NCBI GenBank assembly: GCA_902578805.1
Contig: CACHEH010000008.1
Span: forward strand, 1 to 41,532
Length of the DNA stretch: 41,532 bases
Reading direction: 5' to 3'
DNA from: an uncultured SAR116 cluster alpha proteobacterium
GTDB taxonomy: Bacteria; Pseudomonadota; Alphaproteobacteria; Puniceispirillales; Marisalimonadaceae
Shown here: in pieces, positions 16,866 to 26,827 of the stretch
How the letters are laid out: the number at the start of each line of letters is the position of its first letter
How positions within the stretch are numbered: position 1 is the stretch's first letter
Notes under the pieces: model-generated
Seen by the model: only the letters and a program-made list of their open reading frames with translations
Databases searched by the model: none
What the model was told of the DNA's origin: nothing
Translations under genes and position numbers: made by a program

Positions 16866-17672
16866 ATGTTAAAAAAAACAACCTTTCAAAGAGCTCGCGG
16901 TAATATTAATGTTAAAATAAAAAATAATGAAGTAAATCGCTTCTATCAATCAGGTTCTGCAAAAGTATTTTACCATAAATCTTCTCAAAAATTTAAAGAA
17001 TTAGTTTTAGTCAACACTGCTGGTGGAATTACAAGTGGTGATAAGTTTTCTTATGATTTTGAAATTGTTAATAAATCCAAAATTTTTTTAACCACTCAAA
17101 CTGCAGAAAGGGCTTATAAGGGATTTAATGAAAAAGCTCAAATTAAAATTTCTTTGACAGTAGATGACACAAGTAATCTTTTTTGGATACCGCAAGAATT
17201 AATTTTATTTAACAATTGTAATTTTGATAGAAACATTGAAGTAAATTTAAGTCCTAATTCAAATTTTGTATTAGCTGAGACTACAATTTTTGGTAGAACA
17301 GCTATGGGTGAATATCTTGAAAAGGGTTATTTCAATGATAATTGGAGGATAAATGTAAATAGAAATTTGATTCATGCTGAAGCATTAAATTTAAATGGAA
17401 ATATTAAAGAAACTTTATCAAACATTGCTTCAGTTAAGGATGGAGTTGCAATATCAAACATTTTTATCTATGGAAAAAAACTATTATCTTATGAGAATAA
17501 TTTACCTGAAGTTCTGAAAAATTCAGAAACAGTGTTGTTGTCTCATTCTATATGGAATGATAAAATTTTAGTCAGAATGGTTGCTAAAGATGCATATGAT
17601 TTGAAATCAATGCAAAAAAATTTAATATTATTTCTTGCTGATAATAACATTCCAAAAGTATGGAACAGTTAG
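16866..17672 (+). CDS. ureD: Urease accessory protein UreD
   Basis: The scaffold that binds apo-urease and helps load nickel with UreF and UreG. The 268 residues show the family's NTAGGITSGDKFSYDFE segment (about 50-66), TTQTAERAYKG, and PQELILFNNCNFDR. The length is normal. It is the first gene of a complete ureDABCEFG operon. A purine-rich GAAGGG lies rather far from the ATG, and no better start was seen. Confidence 0.92.
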   Translation: MLKKTTFQRARGNINVKIKNNEVNRFYQSGSAKVFYHKSSQKFKELVLVNTAGGITSGDKFSYDFEIVNKSKIFLTTQTAERAYKGFNEKAQIKISLTVDDTSNLFWIPQELILFNNCNFDRNIEVNLSPNSNFVLAETTIFGRTAMGEYLEKGYFNDNWRINVNRNLIHAEALNLNGNIKETLSNIASVKDGVAISNIFIYGKKLLSYENNLPEVLKNSETVLLSHSIWNDKILVRMVAKDAYDLKSMQKNLILFLADNNIPKVWNS

Positions 17673-17681
17673 GGAGAGAAA

Positions 17682-17984
17682 ATGAAATTATCACCTAGAG
17701 AAAAAGATAAACTCTTAATTAGCTTAGCTGCAATAGTTGCAAGAAATAGAAAAAGTAGAGGAATTAAACTTAACTACCCTGAGGCGATAGCTTTAATCTC
17801 AGATTTTGTTGTTGAAGGAGCTAGAGAAGGACGCACCGTTGCACACTTAATGGAAGCTGGAGCTCATGTTGTAAAAAAAGATGAATGTATGAGTGGGATT
17901 CCTGAAATGATACATGAAGTTCAAGTTGAAGCCACTTTTCCCGATGGCACAAAATTAGTTACAGTTCATCATCCTATAAGATAA
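17682..17984 (+). CDS. ureA: Urease gamma subunit UreA
   Basis: The 100-residue small subunit of the three-subunit bacterial urease. It starts [13 protein letters not shown], contains [20 protein letters not shown] and [13 protein letters not shown], and ends [10 protein letters not shown], all family hallmarks. A strong GGGAGAG precedes the ATG, 9 bp after ureD. Its final A is shared with the ATG of ureB (1-bp overlap), which keeps subunit translation coupled. Confidence 0.97.
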   Translation: MKLSPREKDKLLISLAAIVARNRKSRGIKLNYPEAIALISDFVVEGAREGRTVAHLMEAGAHVVKKDECMSGIPEMIHEVQVEATFPDGTKLVTVHHPIR

Positions 17985-18301
17985 TGGAGATTTCAATGAT
18001 ACCTGGAGAAATTATTACAAAATCTGATGAAATTGTTTTAAATAAAGATACTGATTCTTTAAAAATAAAAGTTTCTAATACAGGCGATAGACCAATCCAA
18101 ATTGGAAGCCACTATCACTTTTACGAAACAAACGAATTTTTATCTTTTGACAGAGATAAAACAAAAGGTATGAGACTAGATATTGCAGCTGGAACTGCGG
18201 TTCGCTTTGAACCAGGTCAAACAAGAGAGGTAAATTTAATCAATATCAAAGGTGATAAAAATATTTTTGGGTTTAATCAGAAAATTATGGGAGCCTTATA
18301 A
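17984..18301 (+). CDS. ureB: Urease beta subunit UreB
   Basis: The 105-residue beta subunit. It shows IPGEII near the N-terminus, [19 protein letters not shown] (about 31-49), [16 protein letters not shown] and a C-terminal [11 protein letters not shown]. An upstream reading MEIS precedes the usual MIPGE start; the ATG six codons in (17996) is an alternative with homologues starting there. It overlaps ureA and ureC by one base each. Confidence 0.96.
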   Translation: MEISMIPGEIITKSDEIVLNKDTDSLKIKVSNTGDRPIQIGSHYHFYETNEFLSFDRDKTKGMRLDIAAGTAVRFEPGQTREVNLINIKGDKNIFGFNQKIMGAL

Positions 18302-20010
18302 TGAGTTCAAAAATAACAAGATCATCATACGCAGAAATGTTTGGCCCTACGACTGGTGACAAAGTTAGATTGGCTGACACAGACTTATTTATAGAAGTTG
18401 AAAATGATTTAACTGTCTATGGCGAGGAAGTGAAATTTGGTGGTGGAAAAGTAATTAGAGACGGTATGGGCCAATCACAAGTCACAAGAAAAGATGGCGC
18501 GGTTGACACAGTTATTACAAACGCACTGATAGTTGATGTAAATGGAATATTTAAAGCAGATATTGGAATTAAAGATGGTATTATTCAAAAAATTGGAAAA
18601 TCTGGGAATCCTGACACTCAACCAAAAATTGATATTATTATTGGACCTGGCACAGAAATAATTGCAGGTGAAGGTAAAATCATTACAGCAGGAGGATTTG
18701 ATTCTCACATCCACTATATTTGTCCTCAACAAATAGATGATGCTCTGCATTCAGGTTTAACAACAATGTTAGGAGGTGGTACTGGACCTGCTCATGGAAC
18801 ATTGGCAACAACATGCACACCTGGATCTTGGCATATAGGTAAAATGATCCAATCAGCGGATGCTTTTTCTATGAATCTTGCATTTGCTGGTAAAGGCAAT
18901 TCTTCTAAACCAGAGGGATTAATTGAACAGGTAAATGCTGGAGCTTGCGCACTTAAATTACACGAAGATTGGGGAACCACTCCTGGTGCTATAGATAACT
19001 GTCTAAAAGTAGCTGACAAAATGGATGTTCAAGTGATGATACATACAGATACATTAAACGAAAGTGGATTTGTAGAAAATACTATAAAAGCTATAAATAA
19101 TAGGACAATTCATGCCTTTCATACTGAAGGTGCTGGTGGAGGCCATGCTCCTGATATCATAAAAGTGTGTGGGAACGAAAATGTAATACCATCATCAACT
19201 AATCCAACAAGACCGTATACTATAAATACTTTAGAAGAGCATTTGGATATGCTTATGGTATGTCATCATTTAGATAAATCAATTCCAGAAGACGTTGCCT
19301 TTGCAGAAAGCAGGATTAGAAAAGAGACCATAGCTGCAGAAGATATCCTTCATGATTTAGGTGCCTTTTCAATTATAGCTTCTGACAGTCAAGCAATGGG
19401 AAGGGTTGGAGAAGTTATTATCAGAACTTGGCAAACAGCTCACAAAATGAAAGTTCAAAGAGGACGTCTACAAGAAGAAAAGGGTGATAATGATAATGTA
19501 AGAGTTAAAAGATATGTAGCTAAATATACAATTAACCCAGCTATAACTCACGGTTTATCTAATCATATAGGTTCAATAACTGAGGGTAAAAGGGCTGACA
19601 TTGTGATATGGGATCCAGCTTTTTTTGGTGTAAAGCCAGAGATTGTGATGCTTGGTGGAAGCATTGCTTGTGCTCAAATGGGTGATCCTAACGCATCAAT
19701 ACCAACTCCACAGCCTGTATATACAAGACCAATGTTTTCTTCTTATGGAAGATCTTTAGAGACATCTTCAATTACATTTGTAAGTAAAGATTCTATAAAA
19801 TCTGGAAGTTTAGACTCTTTAATACTTGCTAAAAACACTGTTGCGGTTGAGAAAACAAGAGATATCTCAAAAAAAGATATGGTTTATAATAATTATTGCC
19901 CAGATATTTCTGTAGATCCTGAAACATATGAAGTTACAGCTGATGGGGAAATTCTTACCTGCGAGCCAGCTACAGAATTACCTATGGCTCAGAGATATTT
20001 TTTATTTTAG
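18301..20010 (+). CDS. ureC: Urease alpha subunit UreC (catalytic)
   Basis: The catalytic subunit, which hydrolyses urea to ammonia and carbamate at a dinickel site. All residues of the site are present in the 569 residues: His136 and His138 ([14 protein letters not shown]), the carbamylated Lys219 (KLHEDWG), His221, His248 ([11 protein letters not shown]), His274 ([15 protein letters not shown]) and Asp362 (ASDSQAMGR). The flap Cys321-His322 is also intact ([22 protein letters not shown] split over 319-340). Length and order match the family. The enzyme should be active once nickel is loaded. No urea transporter gene is in this window. Confidence 0.98.
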   Translation: MSSKITRSSYAEMFGPTTGDKVRLADTDLFIEVENDLTVYGEEVKFGGGKVIRDGMGQSQVTRKDGAVDTVITNALIVDVNGIFKADIGIKDGIIQKIGKSGNPDTQPKIDIIIGPGTEIIAGEGKIITAGGFDSHIHYICPQQIDDALHSGLTTMLGGGTGPAHGTLATTCTPGSWHIGKMIQSADAFSMNLAFAGKGNSSKPEGLIEQVNAGACALKLHEDWGTTPGAIDNCLKVADKMDVQVMIHTDTLNESGFVENTIKAINNRTIHAFHTEGAGGGHAPDIIKVCGNENVIPSSTNPTRPYTINTLEEHLDMLMVCHHLDKSIPEDVAFAESRIRKETIAAEDILHDLGAFSIIASDSQAMGRVGEVIIRTWQTAHKMKVQRGRLQEEKGDNDNVRVKRYVAKYTINPAITHGLSNHIGSITEGKRADIVIWDPAFFGVKPEIVMLGGSIACAQMGDPNASIPTPQPVYTRPMFSSYGRSLETSSITFVSKDSIKSGSLDSLILAKNTVAVEKTRDISKKDMVYNNYCPDISVDPETYEVTADGEILTCEPATELPMAQRYFLF

Positions 20011-20018
20011 AGAAAATA

Positions 20019-20459
20019 ATGATTTCAGAGAAAATTTTGGTTAATCCAGAAAATAAGAAAATAGAAGATACTATAACCTTAACTTATGATCAAAGGTTTA
20101 TTCGAAGAAAAAAGCTTGTCTCTGACAATAATTTTGGGTTTTTAGTAAATTTATCAGAGACTGTTTCTTTAAAAAAAAATGAAGGATTTTTACTTGATAA
20201 TGGATCAATAATTTTAATTAAATCTGCTGAGGAAGAGCTATTAGAAATTAAAAGTAATAACCTTATGAAAATAACTTGGCATATTGGTAATAGACATATT
20301 CCTTGCCAGATTGAAAATAGGAGACTTTTAATACAAGTTGATAATGTAATTGAAAACTTAGTCATAAAGCTGGGTGGATCAGTAAAAAAAGTAAAAGAAG
20401 AATTTAACCCAGAAGGTGGCGCATATGGTTTAGGTAGAACTCATGGACACAAGCATTAA
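20019..20459 (+). CDS. ureE: Urease accessory protein UreE (nickel chaperone)
   Basis: A metallochaperone that gives nickel to UreG. The 146 residues have RRKKLVSDNNFGFLVNL near the N-terminus, WHIGNRHIPCQIE in the middle with the central nickel-binding His, and [13 protein letters not shown] at the end. The His-rich tail is short (three His), unlike the long tail of Klebsiella UreE. It begins 8 bp after ureC and overlaps ureF by 17 bp. Confidence 0.93.
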   Translation: MISEKILVNPENKKIEDTITLTYDQRFIRRKKLVSDNNFGFLVNLSETVSLKKNEGFLLDNGSIILIKSAEEELLEIKSNNLMKITWHIGNRHIPCQIENRRLLIQVDNVIENLVIKLGGSVKKVKEEFNPEGGAYGLGRTHGHKH

Positions 20460-21099
20460 CCAAAAACAATCAACTTTTGATTATCATCAGTTAATACTTT
20501 CTTGGTTTTCTCCAAGCTTTCCTGTAGGTAGCTTTAACTTTTCACATGGCTTGGAAGCTGCAATTGAATATGAATTTGTATATGATAAAATTAGTTTGGA
20601 AGAATGGATAAAACATTTAATTGTAAGTGGTACTGGGAAAACTGACAGTATTTTGCTTGCCAACGCTTATAATGGCGAAGAAGTAAATGAACTTGCATTT
20701 GCTCTTTGCCCTTCTAAAGAAAGATGGATTGAATCTACAAATCTAGGAAAAGCTTTTTGTAAAAATATTAAAGAAAATTGGGGTTATAAAATTGATACAA
20801 ATTTAGCTTATCCTACAGCTATTGGAAAAGCTGGTTCATATTTTAAAATACCCCTAGAAAAATTATTAATTGCTTTTCTACAGAGCTTTATATCAAATCT
20901 TATTAACGTTGGAATTAAACATATTCCCTTAGGTCAGAGCGAAGGACAGAAAATTCTAATTAACTTATTGCCACTTATTGAAAAACAAGCAAACATAAAT
21001 AAAATTGCACAAATCAATAATTTAGGAAGTTCTGCTTTTTTGTCTGACTTAAGTAGCATGTATCATGAAACATTAAATAACAGGATATATCAAACATGA
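20443..21099 (+). CDS. ureF: Urease accessory protein UreF
   Basis: Part of the UreDFG activation complex, checking GTP-dependent nickel delivery. The 218 residues include [20 protein letters not shown] (about 19-38), the family's signature, and the C-terminal [16 protein letters not shown]. The start lies inside ureE, which ends at 20459; the AGGTAG before the ATG supports it. Its stop overlaps ureG by 4 bp. Confidence 0.93.
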   Translation: MDTSINQKQSTFDYHQLILSWFSPSFPVGSFNFSHGLEAAIEYEFVYDKISLEEWIKHLIVSGTGKTDSILLANAYNGEEVNELAFALCPSKERWIESTNLGKAFCKNIKENWGYKIDTNLAYPTAIGKAGSYFKIPLEKLLIAFLQSFISNLINVGIKHIPLGQSEGQKILINLLPLIEKQANINKIAQINNLGSSAFLSDLSSMYHETLNNRIYQT

Positions 21100-21716
21100 T
21101 TAATAACTTTGGACCACTTAAAGTAGGAATTGGAGGCCCTGTAGGTGCAGGCAAAACTAGTTTAACAGAGGCTTTATGCAAAAAACTTTCTAAAAAAGTC
21201 TCAATGGCAGTTATTTCTAATGATATTTATACAATTGAGGATGCAGAATATCTTATGAAAGCACAGGCACTTCCTTTGGAAAGAATTAAAGGAGTTGAAA
21301 CAGGTGGATGTCCACATACAGCTATTAGGGAAGATGCTTCAATTAATTTGTTAGCAGTCGATGAATTAAAAGAAAAGTTTCCTGACTTAGAATTAATATT
21401 AATTGAATCAGGAGGTGATAATTTAGCTGCTACTTTTAGCCCTGAATTGGTAGATTTATCTATTTATGTAATTGATGTAGGAATGGGAGGTGATATTCCT
21501 AGAAAAGGAGGGCCTGCTATTACAAAATCAGATTTTTTGCTTGTAAACAAAACAGATCTTGCACCACATGTTGGCGTTGATCTTGATAAAATGAAAAATG
21601 ATGTTGAAAAAGCTAGAAATAAATTACCTTATGTTTTTGGTCAGATGAGAAATAATACTGGTGTAGACTCAATAACATCTTTTCTAAATGAACAAGGTGG
21701 ATTGTCCTTAAATTAA
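21096..21716 (+). CDS. ureG: Urease accessory GTPase UreG
   Basis: The SIMIBI-class GTPase that drives nickel insertion. The 206 residues hold the P-loop [10 protein letters not shown] (13-22), the nickel-binding Cys-Pro-His in ETGGCPHTA, the [15 protein letters not shown] segment and the base-recognition NKTDLAP. Length is as usual. It ends the operon and stands only 9 bp from the stop of the convergent phosphorylase gene. Confidence 0.97.
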   Translation: MINNFGPLKVGIGGPVGAGKTSLTEALCKKLSKKVSMAVISNDIYTIEDAEYLMKAQALPLERIKGVETGGCPHTAIREDASINLLAVDELKEKFPDLELILIESGGDNLAATFSPELVDLSIYVIDVGMGGDIPRKGGPAITKSDFLLVNKTDLAPHVGVDLDKMKNDVEKARNKLPYVFGQMRNNTGVDSITSFLNEQGGLSLN

Positions 21717-21725
21717 TATTAAATT

Positions 21726-23495
21726 TTATACTTTAAAATTTGTAATCCATACAGTTTGATATGGATTAAGTTTTATAAATTTCCCATCTATTATTTTTTC
21801 ATTTGGGCTTAATAAATCAAACCATTGTTCATCATCAATTAAATTAATCTGGTCACTATTAACTTTTACAGTTTTTGAAGACACATTTGTTAAAGCAAAA
21901 ATGCTCTGCTTTCTGTCTCTACTCTGTCTCCAAACAGAAAAAATATTATTATCTAAATTAAGAGTAAATTGAGTTGCGTTTGGATGAAAAGCAGGCTGGG
22001 CTTTTCTTATAGAAATAATATTTTTAAATGCATGATAACTGTTATACTCAACACTATCTTTTTTATTTATTAAATTAACTAGAGATGAATAATCCCACTT
22101 ATATCTATTCAGGTTTCTTTTAATGCCAGAACTATCAAAGGCTTTCTTATCATTTTTTGTTGCAAACAATGAATTAAAATAAAAAGCTGGTACTCCTTCA
22201 ATTGCTAAAATTATGCAATGAGCGGCAATAAATCTTTTTAAGTCAAATCTTCCTTTTTCATCATTATCAGTGAATTTTAGAGCGTCAAATAATGAAATAT
22301 TAGCTTCATATACTTTTTCTTCACCATTAGACAGTTTTCTCATTGAAAACTGGCTTCCATTTTTCTTAAGCCTCTGAAGCATTTTTTTTATTTCTTTATC
22401 AGTTAACACACCTTCAGCAGGTCTCATTCCAATACCATCATGTGATGCAATAAAGTTAAGATAGGCGTTTCCTATTTGAGCAGGCGGCATTTTCATACTC
22501 CATTTTGTAAGAGCTTTTGAATCCTCAAATAAAAAAGTATTTATAATTAAAGGTGGTAATGAAAAGTTATATACCCAGTGAGCCTCATCATTTTTACCAA
22601 AATAACTTAAATTTTCTTGTTTGGGTAAATTCGTTTCAGTAACAATTATAATATCTTTCTCTAATTGATCTACAATATCTCTTAATAATTTAATTATTTC
22701 GTGAGTTTGAGGTAGATTAAGACAAGTTGTTCCAGTTTTTTTCCAAATAAAAGCAACTGCATCTAATCGAAAGATTTTAATACCATAGGATACTAGTCTA
22801 AGTATTAGGTCAATAAATTCTAATAAAACTTCAGGATTTTTAAAATTCAAATCAATTTGATGATGACTAAAAGTACACCATAAAAATTTATTTTCATTAA
22901 AGATTTTTATTTCTGAAAGAAGATTATGGTCGCGCGGTCTTACAACATTACTACAGTCATAATCTTTATCAACAATATAAAAATAATTTTTTCCAGGTCT
23001 TTTTTCTTTTAAAAAATTTTTAAACCATTGACCTTCGGAAGATGCGTGATTTAAAACCAAATCGACCATTATTTTAGCATTTTTTGATAATACTTTGATA
23101 TCTTCCCATGCTCCATAGGTTTCATCAACTTCAAAATGATTTTTGACAGAAAAACCACCATCACCGCTTGATGGGTAAAATGGAAGGAAATGAATACTAT
23201 TTATAAATTTTTTAAGGTACTTTTTATAAAATTCTCCAAAGTTGTGTAGACTTTTTCCTGATATACCTTTACTAATACTGTCTGCATATGTGATTAATAA
23301 TACTGTGTTTTCTGACCATGAATCTTTTGTTTCAGTTGTAAATTCCGTTTTTTTATAATGATTAATAAGTCTATTAATTTTTTTGGAATACTCTAAAGTT
23401 TCTTCTTTAGAAATTATTGTTTCATAAATATAGTTTAATCTTTTTAAAATATCTAAATTAATATCTTGTTTAAATTTAATTTCTGACATCTTCAT
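21726..23495 (-). CDS. Glucosylglycerate phosphorylase-like enzyme (GH13 subfamily 18)
   Basis: The GH13_18 family contains sucrose phosphorylases and glucosylglycerate phosphorylase, which splits glucosylglycerate with phosphate to glucose 1-phosphate and glycerate. In 589 residues, the barrel motifs are complete: VDLVLNH (144-150), the nucleophile Asp245 in IFRLDAVAF, the acid/base Glu287 in VTETNL, and Asp353 in IASHDGIGMRP. HFLPFYPSSGDGGFSV near 102-117 is typical of the subfamily. It follows gpgS with a 20-bp overlap; a second in-frame ATG at 23489 would make it 14 bp. The neighbours favour glucosylglycerate over sucrose as substrate; the sequence alone does not settle it. Confidence 0.82.
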   Translation of the reverse strand: MKMSEIKFKQDINLDILKRLNYIYETIISKEETLEYSKKINRLINHYKKTEFTTETKDSWSENTVLLITYADSISKGISGKSLHNFGEFYKKYLKKFINSIHFLPFYPSSGDGGFSVKNHFEVDETYGAWEDIKVLSKNAKIMVDLVLNHASSEGQWFKNFLKEKRPGKNYFYIVDKDYDCSNVVRPRDHNLLSEIKIFNENKFLWCTFSHHQIDLNFKNPEVLLEFIDLILRLVSYGIKIFRLDAVAFIWKKTGTTCLNLPQTHEIIKLLRDIVDQLEKDIIIVTETNLPKQENLSYFGKNDEAHWVYNFSLPPLIINTFLFEDSKALTKWSMKMPPAQIGNAYLNFIASHDGIGMRPAEGVLTDKEIKKMLQRLKKNGSQFSMRKLSNGEEKVYEANISLFDALKFTDNDEKGRFDLKRFIAAHCIILAIEGVPAFYFNSLFATKNDKKAFDSSGIKRNLNRYKWDYSSLVNLINKKDSVEYNSYHAFKNIISIRKAQPAFHPNATQFTLNLDNNIFSVWRQSRDRKQSIFALTNVSSKTVKVNSDQINLIDDEQWFDLLSPNEKIIDGKFIKLNPYQTVWITNFKV

Positions 23496-24714
23496 TATCT
23501 AATTCAACACTAAATTTTAATCTATCTAAAAAATCTGGTATGGCACTTAAAACCCTATTCCACGTAGGAATAAACGGTGTCTCCATTGGGTTTTCAAAAA
23601 AAGTTTCCCCAGCCTTCATTATATTTAAAGCAAATAACTCCACAGTTTTTTCTTCAATATGGGAATCATAATTTAAATCATTCATCTGTGCATCACTTCT
23701 ATATATATCTATCATATCAAGTGCCGCCCTATAATAAGTTGCTTTAATACTTCTGAATGTCTCTAGAGTAAAAATATTTCCCTGAGTTGCAAGTTTTCTT
23801 ATTAACGCCTTTGTAATGTCGATAGACATTCTTGAAAGTCCTGCATTATCATCATCTTCTGAAAGGTCTTGATGTTTATGGTCATATTTCTGAGCCAAAT
23901 CAACTTGGCATATTCTATTGCTAGCATGATTTCGTTGCATTTCAGACAACACACCAATCTCTAAGCCCCAATCAGAAGGAATTCTTAGTCTAGGTAACAA
24001 GTTTCTTCTAAAAGAAAATTCTCCTGCTAAGGGATATCGGAAAGATTTCATAAAATCTAAATATTCACTTCGACCAATTGTCTTTTCCATTGCAAGAAGT
24101 AAAGGAAAAACAAGTAAACGAGAAACTCTTCCGTTCATTTTTCCATCTGCAACTCGAGGGTAATATCCCTTGCAAAACTGAAAATTAAAAACTGGATTAG
24201 CTACAGGGTAAAAAAGTTTTGCTAACAAAGATTTTTCGTAGGTTAAGATATCACAATCATGTAAAGCAATAGATTCCGCCTTACCCCTAGCTAGGGTCAT
24301 GCCAATACAAAACCAAACATTTCTACCCTTACCAAATTCTTTAGGTGACAAACCTTTTTCTTTTAATTCATTATCAAGTTCCATTAATCTTGGTCCATCA
24401 TTCCAAAGAATGGAATGAGGTGTTTTTAAGTTTTTAAAGAAGTTAGAAGTTTCTTTGTATTGATTTTTGTTTGCCCTATCTAAACCTATGACTATATGAT
24501 TTAAAAATTTAGTCTTATTAATTTCATCAATAATTTTGGGTAGAGCCTTACCGCTTATCTCAGAAAACAAACATGGAAGAATTAATTCCATCGGGTTATC
24601 TTTGGAAAATTTCATTAAGTCATTTTCTATTTTTGTATAATTTCCTTTCAAAGATGTTCCATATGAAAAATCATGTAAATTTGCAACTATACCATTTTGA
24701 TAAAAACTACCCAT
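23476..24714 (-). CDS. gpgS: Glucosyl-3-phosphoglycerate synthase (GT81)
   Basis: Joins glucose from a nucleotide sugar to 3-phosphoglycerate, the first step to glucosylglycerate. The 412 residues have the GT-A donor part with VIGLDRANKNQY (75-86), WNDGPRL (104-110), GKGRNVWFCIGMTLARGKA (128-145) and the metal-binding DCD at 153-155 (ALHDCDI). Next comes the acceptor region with KGYYPRV and AGEFSFRRNLL, then GLEIGVLSEM. All are typical of GpgS. AAGGGAT precedes the ATG. It sits between the phosphatase gene (4 bp gap) and the phosphorylase gene (overlap). Confidence 0.87.
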   Translation of the reverse strand: MGSFYQNGIVANLHDFSYGTSLKGNYTKIENDLMKFSKDNPMELILPCLFSEISGKALPKIIDEINKTKFLNHIVIGLDRANKNQYKETSNFFKNLKTPHSILWNDGPRLMELDNELKEKGLSPKEFGKGRNVWFCIGMTLARGKAESIALHDCDILTYEKSLLAKLFYPVANPVFNFQFCKGYYPRVADGKMNGRVSRLLVFPLLLAMEKTIGRSEYLDFMKSFRYPLAGEFSFRRNLLPRLRIPSDWGLEIGVLSEMQRNHASNRICQVDLAQKYDHKHQDLSEDDDNAGLSRMSIDITKALIRKLATQGNIFTLETFRSIKATYYRAALDMIDIYRSDAQMNDLNYDSHIEEKTVELFALNIMKAGETFFENPMETPFIPTWNRVLSAIPDFLDRLKFSVELDNEDVRN

Positions 24715-24718
24715 TTTA

Positions 24719-25543
24719 CTATCCCTTTAATTCAAAATTTATTTTTTTAAGCGAAGCTCTAACGACTTCTTCCCAACCTTGTGGTGCGCTTTGTGTTGCT
24801 CTAATTATATTTTGATCTTTCAAGTGACATAAATTATTTCTGTTTGGTAAAGGAATAATACAAGGTTGATCGGAAACATTTAACATTGAAATATCATTAG
24901 GGCTATCCCCTATAACTATTGTATATGACTTGAAATTAAAGTCATTTTTTAACTTTTCAATTAATGTTGTCATTGCTTTACCTTTTGAACAATCATCACA
25001 TATATTATAAATTCTTCCACCCTCATGGAGTTTCATACCAATTTTTTTTAAAAGAACAGTAAATTTATTTACTAATTCTTTGGAACCATCAAAAACTAAC
25101 GGCATTGAATATTCTCTATTTAGTGCAAATGGTAAATATTTTTTATTAAGACCAAGTATTTTCATCTGTTCTATTGAACTCATATCTTTTAAAAAAGAAC
25201 ACCTTTTTTTTAATTCTATAGGTATACGCTTCTCAAATAGCTCTAGAATTTCATTTACAGATCTACTAAATACAAGAGAGTTATCTTTAAATCTGAGTTT
25301 ACGATGAACTAGATCGAGATTATGTATTGCCGCACCATTTTCAACAACAAAAGGAAGATTTTGCCCTAATTGGTCAAGAAACACCTCAATTTCTGACTTT
25401 GTTTTACTAGTGTTTGGTATAATCTTAATACCATTTTTAATACAATTTAAAATAAAATTTTTTATCTCTCTAAACTCAAAGTTATTATGGTTTAATAACG
25501 AACCATCAAGATCTGTAAAAATTAATATTTGAGTATTTTTCAT
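24719..25543 (-). CDS. gpgP: Glucosyl-3-phosphoglycerate (mannosyl-3-phosphoglycerate-type) phosphatase, HAD family
   Basis: Removes the phosphate from glucosyl-3-phosphoglycerate, giving glucosylglycerate. The 274-residue HAD-IIB protein has the nucleophile and acid Asp11 and Asp13 in FTDLDGSLL, NTSKTKSEIE (motif II area), a Lys in CSKGKAMT and the metal-binding VIGDSPNDISML. The MpgP/GpgP subgroup is supported by the VENGAAIH segment and by the gpgS neighbour. No clear ribosome site precedes the ATG. It lies 27 bp after the MFS gene on the same strand. Confidence 0.85.
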   Translation of the reverse strand: MKNTQILIFTDLDGSLLNHNNFEFREIKNFILNCIKNGIKIIPNTSKTKSEIEVFLDQLGQNLPFVVENGAAIHNLDLVHRKLRFKDNSLVFSRSVNEILELFEKRIPIELKKRCSFLKDMSSIEQMKILGLNKKYLPFALNREYSMPLVFDGSKELVNKFTVLLKKIGMKLHEGGRIYNICDDCSKGKAMTTLIEKLKNDFNFKSYTIVIGDSPNDISMLNVSDQPCIIPLPNRNNLCHLKDQNIIRATQSAPQGWEEVVRASLKKINFELKG

Positions 25544-25570
25544 GGCGTCAACTTATGTAATATTTGGTAT

Positions 25571-26797
25571 TTATAAAGATTTTTGTTTGGCGATAATAAA
25601 ATTTGATGATTTATTAGGCAAAAGAATTCCAGAAACAATTACAGCAATTGAAATAAAAGCCAATGATTTTAAAACATAAGAAAAATCATATCCATTTTTT
25701 AACAAAATAGATATTGCTGGCAAGACTGCAGCACCAGCACATAAATTAACCATAAACTTGATTGAAAGCACTCGACCTCTCCAACTATCTTGAACATATT
25801 TTACCAAAATAATATCTGTAATAGGAACTTGCCCAAAGACAAATAACATCCCAGCTAACATAATGAATAATAGACTGTAATCAAATGAAAAACTTGCTAA
25901 GTAAATGAAAATTAATTGACCAACACCCATAGCTGATAAAACATATTTCGGAGGAATTTTATCAGCCAACCAACCTGTCCCAATTTGAGCAAATGAAGCA
26001 AAAGCATAAACTAATCCTGCTAATATTCCTGTTATTGCAATATCATTGGAAATTTCTGATAAATTGATTTCAAATAATCTTGGTATTAGAAATGTCATTG
26101 AACCAAAGATAAATCCTCCAGATAATGTAACAATACTTAAGCAAATTAGAACTGTTTTCCATCCTTCCTTTAAAACTTGATTTTTTTCATTTTGAATTTT
26201 TGATTTTGAATTTGATATATTTTCATCTAACTCTATAAAAGAAAGTAATTGAGTAATTCCAAATATACTACAAAAAATAGCAGGTAGCATAAAAGCCAGT
26301 CTCCAATCAGCATAAGCTATTAGAAATCCAGTCATGACTGGTGCTAAAGCCACCCCCATATTACCCCAAACACCATTTATACCTAGCCTCAAACCAACTT
26401 TACCTGGTCTCTTTGTAATCATTGCAATACCAACAGGATGGTAGATAGCAGCAAAAAAACCCAATATACCTAATGATATTCCTAACATCTCTTCAGAATA
26501 TGAAAAAGCAGTCAGTAACGCACCTAGGGCTAAACCAAAAGGATAAATTGTAATTAATATAGCTCTTGAAAATTTATCAGCCAACCAACCCGCTAAGGGA
26601 GCTGCAGCTCCAAATAAAACTACACCTAAAGTTCCATAAATAATAATTTCTTCATAAGATAAACCAAATTCTCTACCCGCATCAAATGCTGCCTTGGCAA
26701 AAATAAGCATCATAAAATGATCTAACAAATGTCCTATATTGAGATATAGATCTGGTATTGAGTAAATTTTAGAGCTATCAAGATTTAGTAATTTCAT
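25571..26797 (-). CDS. MFS transporter, fosmidomycin-resistance-like
   Basis: A 408-residue major facilitator with about 12 membrane helices. The N-terminal helix GHLLDHFMMLIFAKAAF and helix-3/4 segment FFAAIYHPVGIAMI resemble the Fsr group. GWLADKFSRA and GWLADKIPPK are the repeated loop motifs of the two halves. It is 30 bp after the nitroreductase and 27 bp before gpgP on the same strand, so it probably shares their transcript. It may carry a solute related to glucosylglycerate; this is inferred only from position, and Fsr-like transporters are usually exporters. Confidence 0.8.
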   Translation of the reverse strand: MKLLNLDSSKIYSIPDLYLNIGHLLDHFMMLIFAKAAFDAGREFGLSYEEIIIYGTLGVVLFGAAAPLAGWLADKFSRAILITIYPFGLALGALLTAFSYSEEMLGISLGILGFFAAIYHPVGIAMITKRPGKVGLRLGINGVWGNMGVALAPVMTGFLIAYADWRLAFMLPAIFCSIFGITQLLSFIELDENISNSKSKIQNEKNQVLKEGWKTVLICLSIVTLSGGFIFGSMTFLIPRLFEINLSEISNDIAITGILAGLVYAFASFAQIGTGWLADKIPPKYVLSAMGVGQLIFIYLASFSFDYSLLFIMLAGMLFVFGQVPITDIILVKYVQDSWRGRVLSIKFMVNLCAGAAVLPAISILLKNGYDFSYVLKSLAFISIAVIVSGILLPNKSSNFIIAKQKSL

Positions 26798-26827
26798 ATT
26801 TATAGGTCATAAGTAAGTTAAATTTAA

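Noticed and set aside
18475-20365. Minus-strand open frames inside the urease genes
   Set aside because: They lie wholly on the opposite strand of well-supported ureC and ureE and have no motif of their own.
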